From Nonomuraea sediminis (GTDB taxonomy: Bacteria; Actinomycetota; Actinomycetes; Streptosporangiales; Streptosporangiaceae): 64,000 bases of DNA. Below are positions 23,318 through 31,492 of this stretch, piece by piece. A model generated the notes under the pieces. That model was not told the origin of the DNA and searched no databases. It worked only from the letters and a program-made list of their open reading frames with translations. Position 1 is the first letter of the stretch, and each line of letters starts with the position of its first letter. The stretch covers positions 1,116,001 through 1,180,000 of the forward strand of contig NZ_JAHDTI010000002.1 of assembly GCF_018531495.1 (NCBI RefSeq), written 5' to 3'. A program made the translations under genes and the position numbers.

Positions 23318-25287
23318 GCACCAACATCGCCGACGGCGGGGCGAGCGTCGGCATCCAGGCCGAGGCCATCCACGGCGACGTCTACTTCCAGCTGCCGCCC
23401 GACGCCTCTCCCGAGCAGCGATTCGAGCTGGGCGTCCGCTGCCTGTCCAGCGGCATGCCGGGCAAGGCCAGGGAGTACATCGGCGAAGCCGTAATGAACG
23501 ACCACGTGACCAGCCGCTCCTGCTTCTACCTGCTGCTGGCCACCCTCAGCGGGCGCACGCTCGAGCAGATCCCCGACGAGGACCTGGCCGTCCTGCGCTC
23601 GGTACGCGGAAAGACCGCCGGCAGCCCCGAGGACCCGTGGACGGCGGCCACCAGGCTGGTCAACCGCCTGCTCGAGGCCGCACAGAAGGACGGCACCGAC
23701 GCACAGGTCATCGAGAAGGAACTCGAGGAACTCGGCTCCCCGCAGCGCGAGGAGATCCTGGGCAACCTCGAAAGGATCATGAGCGGCTCCGTCAAGGACG
23801 GCCTCTGGGCGCGCGTTTTCGAAGCGGCCAGGCGGGACCGCTGCGATCGCCGGCGGTTGGACCGCGTCTGGCTGTTCTTCCAGCCCGACCCGGCCGAGGC
23901 CAGGGTCCGCCGGCCCCGTCCGATCTCCACCACGACAGGAGACCGCGTCCAGGCGGCCCTCACCGGGACGATCGCGCTGTCGGCGATCTGCTACCTCTGC
24001 CTCCAGTCGTGGCAGCGCGCCTGGCCGCCGACGGCACTGGCCCTCCTGCTGCTGGCCTCGGGCTGCTACGTGGCAGCACGGTACGGCGTGCCATGGCGGT
24101 TCCGCGTCGAGCGCCGCCAAGCCATGGACCGGTTACACCTGGCCGTGCGGCGGCCCTCGGTCGTGCTCTCGCAGCGAGGCGGGTTCGTCAGCAAGATCGA
24201 CCGGCAGTTCGAGTACTACTTCGCCAGATACGTCCCCCGGAACGCGGACAGGGCCGACTGGCTCGCCCACACGGCGGGAATCCGCCAGGCCCTGCGCGAC
24301 GAGGTCGTCGAGCTGTACCGGGAGAGCAGGATCGACGCCAAGCGGGTCGCCTGGCTCACGAGGTACCTGGTCAGCGACGTGAAGGACCGGTGGCAGCAGG
24401 GCACCTTGTGGGACTACAGGGAACGGCTGCGGGTCCCGGCCGCCACGAAGGCGCTGTGCGTCCTGGGGGTCTGCGCGCTGAGCACGGGCATGGCCATCGT
24501 GACCTGGAACGGAGCACACGTCAGCCCGGCAGGCGGCCCGGCAGCCTTGATCATCGCCCTGGCGACGGGCTGGGCGGCCGCCGGTGGCCGGCTGCGCATC
24601 GTCATCGAGCGGGACAGGCACGCGGCCGAGCAGGAGGAGTCCGACAGGCTGCTGGCCGGCCGCCGGGCCGCCCTCGAGCGATGGCGGGCCAAGCTGGCGC
24701 ACAAGCCCTCGGACCTGGAGATGGCCCACTGGCTGGACTGCGACCGCAAGGCCCTGATGGAGGAGGCCATGCGGCACTACAGGCTGGCCCCACGCGACGT
24801 CGTCGGCCACGCCTTCATCGAGGCGCCCGGCACCTCCTACAAGCGGGCGCGGCTCAGCAAGGGCCCGTGGCGCTACTCGAGGTACAAGCTCCTGATCTTC
24901 CTGCTCACCAAGGACGGCGTCCGGCAACTGGCCGTCGACCTCGACTTCGAGCAGGCCGCCTTTCACGATCGCAAGCGCGTCAACTACCGCTACGACGCCG
25001 TTGCGGCGGTCCACGTCAGCGAGGCCGACGGTGGCGAGCGAACCTTCGAGCTGACGCTCGTGAACGGTCACGCGATCGAGGTCGTCTTCCCCGCCGACAC
25101 CGGCGAGGCGGCCGAGGACGCTCAGGACGCGAACCAGGCCACGCTCGACACCGCGGGACTGGACAGCACCCTCCACGTCCTGGAAGGCGTGGCCGCCGAG
25201 GGCAAGAACTGGATCACCAGCGAACCCAGGAGGGGACAGGAGCGCCTGGCCGAGCTCGCCGACGCCGCCGGCGGGCTCTTCGGCTAG
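23314..25287 (+). CDS. Membrane protein with N-terminal VGIQA-IHGDV motif
   Basis: A 657-residue protein of unknown function. Residues 10-26 (ASVGIQAEAIHGDVYFQ) match the motif in the upstream nucleosidase. Residues about 30-195 are helical and TPR-like. Two membrane segments lie at about 209-258 (GTIALSAICYLCLQSW, LALLLLASGCYVAARYG), a charged central region follows to 378, then two more segments (ALCVLGVCALSTGMAIVTW, AALIIALATGWAAAGG). The C-terminal 220 residues are soluble and charged. Its ATG overlaps the preceding stop, so the pair is co-translated. I infer a membrane-anchored partner or sensor for the nucleosidase. Its 3' end overlaps the convergent VOC gene by 4 bp. Confidence 0.75.
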   Translation: MSTNIADGGASVGIQAEAIHGDVYFQLPPDASPEQRFELGVRCLSSGMPGKAREYIGEAVMNDHVTSRSCFYLLLATLSGRTLEQIPDEDLAVLRSVRGKTAGSPEDPWTAATRLVNRLLEAAQKDGTDAQVIEKELEELGSPQREEILGNLERIMSGSVKDGLWARVFEAARRDRCDRRRLDRVWLFFQPDPAEARVRRPRPISTTTGDRVQAALTGTIALSAICYLCLQSWQRAWPPTALALLLLASGCYVAARYGVPWRFRVERRQAMDRLHLAVRRPSVVLSQRGGFVSKIDRQFEYYFARYVPRNADRADWLAHTAGIRQALRDEVVELYRESRIDAKRVAWLTRYLVSDVKDRWQQGTLWDYRERLRVPAATKALCVLGVCALSTGMAIVTWNGAHVSPAGGPAALIIALATGWAAAGGRLRIVIERDRHAAEQEESDRLLAGRRAALERWRAKLAHKPSDLEMAHWLDCDRKALMEEAMRHYRLAPRDVVGHAFIEAPGTSYKRARLSKGPWRYSRYKLLIFLLTKDGVRQLAVDLDFEQAAFHDRKRVNYRYDAVAAVHVSEADGGERTFELTLVNGHAIEVVFPADTGEAAEDAQDANQATLDTAGLDSTLHVLEGVAAEGKNWITSEPRRGQERLAELADAAGGLFG

Positions 25288-25793
25288 GCAGGGACGGAGA
25301 CTCCGAGGCCGCCCCTGGTCTGGCCGCCGAAGCGGGCCTTCTCCGCAGCGATGTCCAGGGGGCGGATGCCCTTGCGGGCCTGGATGATGTCGTCCGTGAG
25401 CAGCGAGGCCGGCACCAGCCAGGACACCTCGAACTCCAGGCCGTCAGGGTCCTGGGCGTAGAGCGCCTTGGTGGTCGAGTGGTCCGAGGCGCCGACGAGC
25501 GCGCCCAGCTCGGAGAGCTTGATGGCGATGCGCTCAAGCTCGTCGAGCGTGTCGACCTCCCATGCCAGGTGGTACAGGCCGACCGTGGACCTGCCCGCGC
25601 CCGAGGGGGCCGCCTGCTCGCCGATCTGGAAGAGGCCCAGGTCGTGATCGTTGGTGGAACCGGAAGCCTGCAGGAACGCCGCCCCCGGCATGCCCATGAC
25701 GACCTCGAAGCCGAGGGCGTCGCGGTAGAAGGCGACGCTGCGCTCCACGTCGCGCACGTACAGGACCGCGTGGTTGAGCCGCTGGACCGGCAT
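25284..25793 (-). CDS. VOC family dioxygenase-like protein
   Basis: A 169-residue protein with two VOC modules. Metal-ligand candidates are His in RLNHAVLYVRD, His in GLYHLAWEVD and Glu in DPDGLEFEVSW, the catechol-2,3-dioxygenase/glyoxalase pattern. AAGGGG lies 7 nt before ATG 25793. It diverges from a MarR gene, which is probably its regulator. Confidence 0.85.
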   Translation of the reverse strand: MPVQRLNHAVLYVRDVERSVAFYRDALGFEVVMGMPGAAFLQASGSTNDHDLGLFQIGEQAAPSGAGRSTVGLYHLAWEVDTLDELERIAIKLSELGALVGASDHSTTKALYAQDPDGLEFEVSWLVPASLLTDDIIQARKGIRPLDIAAEKARFGGQTRGGLGVSVPA

Positions 25794-25853
25794 GGTGATC
25801 CCCTTTCAGCAGAATCACCCACAAGTATATGAGAGTTCAAGTAAAATGCGAGC

Positions 25854-26303
25854 ATGACCCGATGGCTGGACGCGGACGAGCAACGCACGTGGCGCAACTT
25901 CCTGGCGGCCACGCAACTGGTGAACGAGGCCCTCGACCGCCAGCTCCAGCGCGAGTCCGGCATCCCGCACACCTACTACATGATCCTCGTGGCGCTGTCG
26001 GAGTCGCCCGAGCGCGCCATGCGGATGAGCGAGCTGGCCTGGAAGGCGCAGAGCTCCCAGTCGCGCCTCTCGCACGCCGTCGCGCGCCTGGAGGAGCGCG
26101 GCTGGGTCCGCCGCGAGCGCTGCCACTCCGACGGCCGCGGCAACATCGCCGTCCTCACTGACGAGGGCTTCGCCGCGCTGGCCGCCGCCGCGCCCGGCCA
26201 CGTCGAGGAGGTACGGCGCAGCCTCTTCGACACGCTCAGTCCCGCTCAGATCCGCCAGCTCGACGAGATCTGTACGGCGGTGCGGAACACGCTGGAGTCG
26301 TAG
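25854..26303 (+). CDS. MarR family transcriptional regulator
   Basis: A 149-residue winged-helix regulator; core RMSELAWKAQSSQSRLSHAV and wing RERCHSDGRGNIAVLTDEG. ATG 25854 has no clear Shine-Dalgarno, while TAAAAT at 25842-25847 could be a -10 box, so the transcript may be leaderless. The 60-bp gap to the divergent VOC gene contains two CAAGTA direct repeats that could be part of its operator. Confidence 0.88.
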   Translation: MTRWLDADEQRTWRNFLAATQLVNEALDRQLQRESGIPHTYYMILVALSESPERAMRMSELAWKAQSSQSRLSHAVARLEERGWVRRERCHSDGRGNIAVLTDEGFAALAAAAPGHVEEVRRSLFDTLSPAQIRQLDEICTAVRNTLES

Positions 26304-26363
26304 CGCGAAAACTGTCGCCGTGGCGTCGTAGGTTTCTCCCCGGAGTCGAACAAGGAGACGGGG

Positions 26364-26552
26364 ATGCACGACACGGATGAGGCGCTGTTCAGGACCGTCC
26401 ACGGGATCGCGGGGCGTATGGCGGGCCAGCCCGTGCCGGTGGTGATGGACGCGTTGCTGCGTTACCTGCCCAAGGCTCCCGGGCTCGAGGTCGCCGAGAT
26501 CCGCCGCATCGCCGAGGAGATCAGCGTCGGCCGCGACCCCTCCGGCCTGTAA
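26364..26552 (+). CDS. Small hypothetical protein
   Basis: A 62-residue, probably helical protein with a strong AAGGAG 8 nt before ATG 26364. No motif recognised. It is downstream of the MarR gene by 60 bp. Confidence 0.6.
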   Translation: MHDTDEALFRTVHGIAGRMAGQPVPVVMDALLRYLPKAPGLEVAEIRRIAEEISVGRDPSGL

Positions 26553-27034
26553 CCCCCTCCAGGACCTCGCCGCACACCTTCCCACCGACGCACCGCCTGA
26601 GAGCACGACCGTAGACGGCGCCTCGCCGTACTTGAGCGCCGGGCACCGCCGTACACCTTCTCGCCGACGCGGCGCTTGGGGGCTCGCGTGGGGTCTGGCG
26701 GGCCGTGGGGTGGGGGTGGGTGTCTCGCCGATCGAGGGCGCCGGGCTCCGCCGTGCATCTTCTCGCCGACGCGGCGCTTGGGGGCTCGTGGGGGTGGGGG
26801 TCAGGGTCTCCCCGGAGGGGGTGAGGGGGTGGCGTTGCGGTGAGCAGGTGTCGCCGCTGGAGGGGCGTCTCCCTGGACAGGGGCCGGCCGAAGTGCGGCG
26901 ATTGGCGTGGGGGCGGCTTGCCGTACATGAAGCCATAGGGGAGATAGCCCCAAAAAGCAGGTAGGGGAGACCTCAGGGTCGGGTCGGGGGAGGGCCGGAT
27001 GTCGCGCGGAGGGCTGCGGCGGCAGGGTGGAGAT
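26553..27034. repeat. Gene-free GC-rich stretch with three diverged repeat units
   Basis: Within this 482-bp gap, GCCGTACACCTTCTCGCCGA followed by CGCGGCGCTTGGGGGCTCG occurs near 26650 and, almost unchanged, near 26748; a third weaker copy (GCCGCACACCTTCCCACCGA) starts near 26569. Units are about 80-100 bp apart. Frames open here show poor coding character. It looks like a decayed dispersed or tandem repeat. Confidence 0.55.
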
Positions 27035-27610
27035 ATGACCGCAAAGAGGCTCTATCCCCTCCTCGCCTGCGCCGCGATCGCGTACGCGGTGGCGGCGCTC
27101 GTCGTGGGCCAGCTGGACGCACAGGACCTGCTGAACACCGGCGTGGGGGATGGCGTCGCGATGGCGGTGCTCGGCATCGGCTCTGTGGCGTTGCTCGGGG
27201 GATTGCGGGTCGCGGGGGCGCCCGTAAGAGGCACGCCGGAGAGGCTGATGCTCGTGTGGGCCGCGGCGATCGGGCTGAGCGGGCTCGCGCCCGTGCCGCT
27301 GGAGATCGTGGCCTTCGGGAGCCTGGCCGGGGCGGCGGCGCTGCTGGTGCCCCGGCTGCGGGCCGACGAGGCGTGGCGGGGGATCGCCAGGACAGTCGAG
27401 TGGCTGGCGCTGGCCGGCGGGCTCGGGGTCCTGGCGTTCACCTACGTGGCGCTGCCCGGGCAGGGCGTGCTGATCGGGCTGGTGGAGCGGGCGCTGCTGG
27501 TGGCTGATGTGGCGCTGCTCGCCGTGCTGGCCGGGTGGCTGACCCGCATCGTCTGGGCCAAAGCAGTCAATTTCCCGACTTATCACAGATTTATCGCTAG
27601 TGGATCTTAA
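27035..27610 (+). CDS. Multi-pass membrane protein of unknown function
   Basis: A 191-residue hydrophobic protein with about six membrane segments (LLACAAIAYAVAALVVGQL, AVLGIGSVALLGGL, LVWAAAIGLSGLAPVPLEIV, GLGVLAFTYVALPG, ALLVADVALLAVLAGWL). ATG 27035 follows GGAG. It lies 56 bp upstream of a conservon-type sensor gene. Layout resembles DUF998-type proteins, but the evidence is weak. Confidence 0.7.
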   Translation: MTAKRLYPLLACAAIAYAVAALVVGQLDAQDLLNTGVGDGVAMAVLGIGSVALLGGLRVAGAPVRGTPERLMLVWAAAIGLSGLAPVPLEIVAFGSLAGAAALLVPRLRADEAWRGIARTVEWLALAGGLGVLAFTYVALPGQGVLIGLVERALLVADVALLAVLAGWLTRIVWAKAVNFPTYHRFIASGS

Positions 27611-27666
27611 CCACACCAGTTTCGGTGCTATTCTCTCCCGCGATCTTCTATCCGGGAGCAGGTACC

Positions 27667-29814
27667 ATGGCAACGGGCAGATCCATCAGATTCAAGATCC
27701 TGACGCTGCTCGTCATCCCACTGATCTCCCTTGTCGCGCTGTGGGGCTTCGCGGCCAGCACCACCTTCGGTGAGGCCCTCAAACTGCTCAAGGTGCAGAC
27801 GATCTGGACAGAGATCATCAACAACGCCGACGGCCTGGTGTCGGACCTCCAGGGCGAACGGCTGGCCTCCGCCGAGAGGCTGGCGGGCGCGGGAGGCGAC
27901 CCGACCGCGCTGGCCAGCGCCCGCGTCAAGGCCGACAAGATGCGCAGGGCGCTCACCGAGCAGGCCACCTCCGAGGACACCCAGGCGGCGCTGACACCGG
28001 AGATGAAGGCGCAGGTGCAGCAGACCCTCGACGCGATCGACCGGCTGCCCGACATCAGGCGGCAGGTGGACGAGGGCAAGCTGGACGCCTCCGGCCTGGT
28101 GGGCGCCTACTCCGCGATCTCCGACGCGGTGCACAGCATGTACGGCTCGTTCGCCATGAGCACCGACGTCGACCTGTTCCGCCAGGCCCGCGGCCTGATC
28201 ACCGCCGACGAGGTGCGCGAGCTGCTCAGCCGTGAGCACGCCCTGGTGGTCGCCTCGGGCGGCAAGCTGTCCATGGGCGACATGCACCTGCTCGCCCGCC
28301 TCGACGGCGCGAGGACCTACCTGTTCCCCAAGATCCTGATCGACCTGGACGACGACCTGCGCGCGCCGTTCGCCAAGCTGGCCACCTCGCAGCACTACAC
28401 CTCGACGGAGCGGATGCTGCAGCAGTACATCGGCGGCGAGCGTGTCGACATGCAGCTGTGGCGGGGCACCGCCGACCCGGCGCTCAAGGAGTACACGCAG
28501 AGCGTCTGGGCCACCGGCGACCGGCTGCTGGCCAAGATGCAGCCGGCCGGCATGGCCATCATCGTGCGCGCCGGGGTCGCCGGGGCGCTGGGCCTGATCG
28601 CGGTCATCTTCTCGGTGTTCATCTCGATCCGCGTGGGCCGCCGCATCACCCGCGAGCTGGCCAGCCTGCGCAGGAGCGCCCTGGACCTGGCCGAGATCAG
28701 GCTGCCCGACGTGGTGACCAAGCTGCGCAGGGGCGACGAGGTCGACATCGAGGCCGAGGCCCCGCCGATCATGGTGCTGGCCGGGGCCACCAGCGAGGTC
28801 ACGGACCTGGCCACCGCCTTCGACACCGTGCAGCGCACGGCCGTCGACGCGGCGGTCGAGCAGGCCAAGCTGCGCGAGGGCGTCTCGGAGGCGCTGCGGA
28901 ACCTGGCCAGGCGCAGCCAGTCGCTGCTGCAGCGCCAGCTCAGGCTGCTCGACGACATGCAGCGCCAGACCGAGGAGCCGGAGGCGCTCGAACGGCTGTT
29001 CAAGCTCGACCACCTGACGACCCGCATGCGCCGCCACGCCGAGGGCCTGGTCCTGCTCTCGGGCGGCGCGGCGGGGCGCAGGTGGCGGGGCACGATCCCG
29101 ATCGAGGACGTGCTCAACGGGGCGGCGGCACAGGTGGAGGAGTACACCAGGGTCCGCGTCTACCCGATGCCCGAATGCGGCATCTCGGGCGCGGCGGTGG
29201 CCGACCTCATGCACCTGTTCGCCGAGTTGATGGAGAACGGGGCCGCCTTCTCCTCGCCCGGCAACGAGGTCTCCGTCCGCGGGGAGCTCGTCGGCCGGGG
29301 CTTCGCGGTGGAGGTGGAGGACCGCGGCCTGGGCATGTCCCCGGCCGAGCGCGACGAGGTCAACCGGCGGCTGTCAGGGCCGCAGGAGTTCGACCCGTCG
29401 CAGACGGAGCGGCTCGGCTTCGCCGTCGTCGGCATGCTGGCCGCCAGGCACGGGATCAGGGTCACGCTCAAGCCCTCCCCGTACGGCGGGACCACGGCGA
29501 TCGCGCTGATCCCCGCCACCCTGGTGCAGCAGGTGACGCAGCCGGAGGTGTCCGTCTCGGTCATCCGCACGACGGAATCGGAGTTGCCGCGCCGGGTCCG
29601 CTCGGCCAAGCGCAGTCCCGAGCAGCCCTCGGAACTGCCCCGCCGCGTACGGCAGGCCAATCTGCCGCAGCGGCTCAAGCAGACGCCGCCTCCTTCCGAG
29701 CCCGGAAGCGAGGACCGCTCGCCCGAGGAGACCAGGGCGCTGCTCTCCTCGCTCCAGTCGGGCTGGCAGCGCGGGCGGCAGGACAGCGATCAAGATGGGG
29801 GATCTCAGTCGTGA
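27667..29814 (+). CDS. cvnA: Conservon sensor protein CvnA-like (nitrate-sensor-type histidine kinase-like ATPase)
   Basis: A 715-residue membrane protein. Membrane segment 1 (about 10-30, LTLLVIPLISLVALWGFAA) and segment 2 (about 300-320) flank a helical extracytoplasmic nitrate/nitrite-sensing-like domain. A HAMP-like linker leads to LKLDHLTTRMRRHAEGL-type helices (here FKLDHLTTRMRRHAEGL) and an HATPase_c domain with LFAELMENGAAFSSPG, DRGLGMSP and GLGFAV-like GFAVVGMLA. The C-terminus is a disordered Pro/Arg tail with LPRRVRQANLPQRLK, typical of CvnA. ATG 27667 is preceded by GGGAGCAGG. It overlaps the DUF742 gene by 4 nt; no roadblock gene lies between. Confidence 0.9.
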   Translation: MATGRSIRFKILTLLVIPLISLVALWGFAASTTFGEALKLLKVQTIWTEIINNADGLVSDLQGERLASAERLAGAGGDPTALASARVKADKMRRALTEQATSEDTQAALTPEMKAQVQQTLDAIDRLPDIRRQVDEGKLDASGLVGAYSAISDAVHSMYGSFAMSTDVDLFRQARGLITADEVRELLSREHALVVASGGKLSMGDMHLLARLDGARTYLFPKILIDLDDDLRAPFAKLATSQHYTSTERMLQQYIGGERVDMQLWRGTADPALKEYTQSVWATGDRLLAKMQPAGMAIIVRAGVAGALGLIAVIFSVFISIRVGRRITRELASLRRSALDLAEIRLPDVVTKLRRGDEVDIEAEAPPIMVLAGATSEVTDLATAFDTVQRTAVDAAVEQAKLREGVSEALRNLARRSQSLLQRQLRLLDDMQRQTEEPEALERLFKLDHLTTRMRRHAEGLVLLSGGAAGRRWRGTIPIEDVLNGAAAQVEEYTRVRVYPMPECGISGAAVADLMHLFAELMENGAAFSSPGNEVSVRGELVGRGFAVEVEDRGLGMSPAERDEVNRRLSGPQEFDPSQTERLGFAVVGMLAARHGIRVTLKPSPYGGTTAIALIPATLVQQVTQPEVSVSVIRTTESELPRRVRSAKRSPEQPSELPRRVRQANLPQRLKQTPPPSEPGSEDRSPEETRALLSSLQSGWQRGRQDSDQDGGSQS

Positions 29815-30185
29815 GTCGCGAGCCCGAGTGGGTGGACGAGGAGGCCGGGCCGGTCGTGCGGCCCTACGCGGTGGCCCGCGGACGTACCAGGTCCTCCTCG
29901 AGCGCTCTCGACCTGCTGGCGACCGTGGTGTCCACGGGATTGCCCGTGCCGGCGAAGGCGGAGCTGAGCGGCCGGCACCGGCACCTGCTGGCCTTCCTCG
30001 AGGGCAGGAACCGGCCGGTCGCGGAGGTGGCCTCGGAGCTGGACCAGCCGGTGGGGGTGGTCAGGGTACTGCTGGGGGACCTGCTCGACCACGGGCTGAT
30101 CCGGGTGCGGCCGCCGATGGACAAGGCGAACTCGCCCACGGAGAGCCTGCTCCGCGAGGTGATCAACGGGCTGAGGGCGCTCTAG
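29811..30185 (+). CDS. cvnC: DUF742 protein, CvnC-like
   Basis: A 124-residue protein with the DUF742 pattern: WVDEEAGPVVRPYAVARGRT at the N-terminus and a winged-helix-like region VAEVASELDQPVGVVRVLLG. GTG 29811 overlaps the cvnA-like stop (GTGA). Its stop interlocks with the stop of the convergent cvnD gene in CTAG (30182-30185). It pairs only with the upstream sensor; roadblock and GTPase partners may be borrowed from the adjacent full conservon. Confidence 0.88.
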   Translation: MSREPEWVDEEAGPVVRPYAVARGRTRSSSSALDLLATVVSTGLPVPAKAELSGRHRHLLAFLEGRNRPVAEVASELDQPVGVVRVLLGDLLDHGLIRVRPPMDKANSPTESLLREVINGLRAL

Positions 30186-30754
30186 CCGGCCGCGGTCAGC
30201 GTCCGCAGCGAGTGCTCCACAAGGGTGATCATGACCTCCTTGGCGGAGGTACGGCGCCGCACGTCGCACAGCAGCACGGGCACGTCGTCGTCGAGGTCGA
30301 GCGCGATCCGCACGTCCTCGACGCTGTGCCGTGAGGCTCCGTCGAAGCAGTTGACGGCCACCACGAACGGGGTGCCGCGCTGCTCGAAGTAGTCGACGGA
30401 CGGGAAGCAGTCGGTCAGCCGCCGGGTGTCGGCGATCACCACGGCGCCGAGCGCGCCATGGGACAGCTCGTCCCACATGAACCAGAACCGCTCCTGGCCG
30501 GGGGTGCCGAACAGGTAGACGACCAGCCCGTCGCGGATCGTGATGCGGCCGAAGTCCATCGCCACGGTCGTGGTGGTCTTGGCCTCGACGCCGTCCAGGT
30601 CGTCGATGCCGACGCCGCGGTCCGAGAGCACTTCCTCGGTCTTGAGCGGCTTGATCTCGCTGATCGATCCGACCAGCGTGGTCTTTCCGACGCCGAAGCC
30701 CCCCGCGATGAGGATCTTCAGTGCGACGGGGTCCTCAGAGAGCCCGGAGTCCAT
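30182..30754 (-). CDS. cvnD: Conservon small GTPase CvnD
   Basis: A 190-residue Ras-like GTPase. P-loop GGFGVGKTT, switch/G3 LFGTPGQERF and G4-like NCFDG are visible. In conservons this GTPase works with the CvnA sensor, roadblock CvnB and DUF742 CvnC at the membrane. It overlaps cvnC by 20 bp and is the last gene of a four-gene minus-strand operon. Confidence 0.92.
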   Translation of the reverse strand: MDSGLSEDPVALKILIAGGFGVGKTTLVGSISEIKPLKTEEVLSDRGVGIDDLDGVEAKTTTTVAMDFGRITIRDGLVVYLFGTPGQERFWFMWDELSHGALGAVVIADTRRLTDCFPSVDYFEQRGTPFVVAVNCFDGASRHSVEDVRIALDLDDDVPVLLCDVRRRTSAKEVMITLVEHSLRTLTAAG

Positions 30755-31097
30755 TGATCACTTCCTTGAGAATGCGCTCGCTCGGGCGCGGCCCGGCCGC
30801 GCTGGGGGATGTCACCGAGATGAGGCCCTGGTCGCGCAGGTCGCCCAGGAGTACGCGGACGACGCCGACGGGCAGGTCGAGCTCGACGGCCACGTCGGCT
30901 ACCGAGATCGGGGTGCGCGCCGCCCACAGGATCCGTTGGTGCTCGGGGCCGAGGTGGGCACGGGGCTCCCCGACAGCGTTCACGGTCGCGATGAGGTCGA
31001 GGAGCTCGCCCGTCGACCTCGTGCGCCCGCGGGTGAGAGCGTAGGGCCGCACGAACGGCCCCGCGTCCTCATCCAGCCACTGCGGGGTGTCACTCAT
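30735..31097 (-). CDS. cvnC: Conservon DUF742 protein CvnC
   Basis: A 120-residue DUF742 protein: WLDEDAGPFVRPYALTRGRT and the winged-helix-like VADVAVELDLPVGVVRVLLG. It is clearly paralogous to the protein encoded at 29811. ATG 31097 overlaps the cvnB stop by 4 nt. Confidence 0.92.
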   Translation of the reverse strand: MSDTPQWLDEDAGPFVRPYALTRGRTRSTGELLDLIATVNAVGEPRAHLGPEHQRILWAARTPISVADVAVELDLPVGVVRVLLGDLRDQGLISVTSPSAAGPRPSERILKEVINGLRAL

Positions 31098-31492
31098 GAC
31101 GCTCTCGGATTGGTCGTGATGTGCTGTCCGACCCGCTTGACCAGCATCGCCATCTCATAGGCGATGTGTCCGACGTCCACGTTGGCGTCGGCGATCACGG
31201 CCAGGCACGTGCCCTGCCCCGCCGCCGTGACGAACAGGAACGCCGACTCCATCTCCACGATGGTCTGCCGCACGTCCCCGCCGCCGAAGTGGCGTCCGGT
31301 GCCTCGGGCCAGGCTCTGGAACCCGGCCGCCACGGCCGACAGGTGCTCGGCGTCCTCGCGGGTCAGGCCCTGGGAGTAGCCGACCGCCAGGCCGTCGGTG
31401 GACAGGATGACGGCCTGCCGTACCGCGGCCACCCGGCTCGTCAGGTCGTCGAGGAGCCAGTTGAGCTCCCCGTTGGTCGTTTGCACGCTCAT
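31094..31492 (-). CDS. cvnB: Conservon roadblock/LC7 protein CvnB
   Basis: A 132-residue roadblock/LC7 domain protein (LNWLLDDLTSRVAAVRQAVI, LSTDGLAVGYSQGL, VIADANVDVGHIAYEM). Such proteins act as GTPase regulators. ATG 31492 overlaps the cvnA stop by ATGA. It is the only roadblock gene in the window. Confidence 0.92.
   Translation of the reverse strand: MSVQTTNGELNWLLDDLTSRVAAVRQAVILSTDGLAVGYSQGLTREDAEHLSAVAAGFQSLARGTGRHFGGGDVRQTIVEMESAFLFVTAAGQGTCLAVIADANVDVGHIAYEMAMLVKRVGQHITTNPRAS

Noticed and set aside
26632..26964. 110-codon plus-strand frame in the repeat gap
   Set aside because: Composition is Gly/Arg-rich with repeated blocks and no start signal; better explained as non-coding repeats.
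28458..30185. 575-codon plus-strand frame overlapping the cvnA-like gene
   Set aside because: Only its last part (29811-30185) is a real gene (DUF742). The rest is a low-complexity Arg/Gly/Ala shadow of the cvnA frame, caused by high GC.
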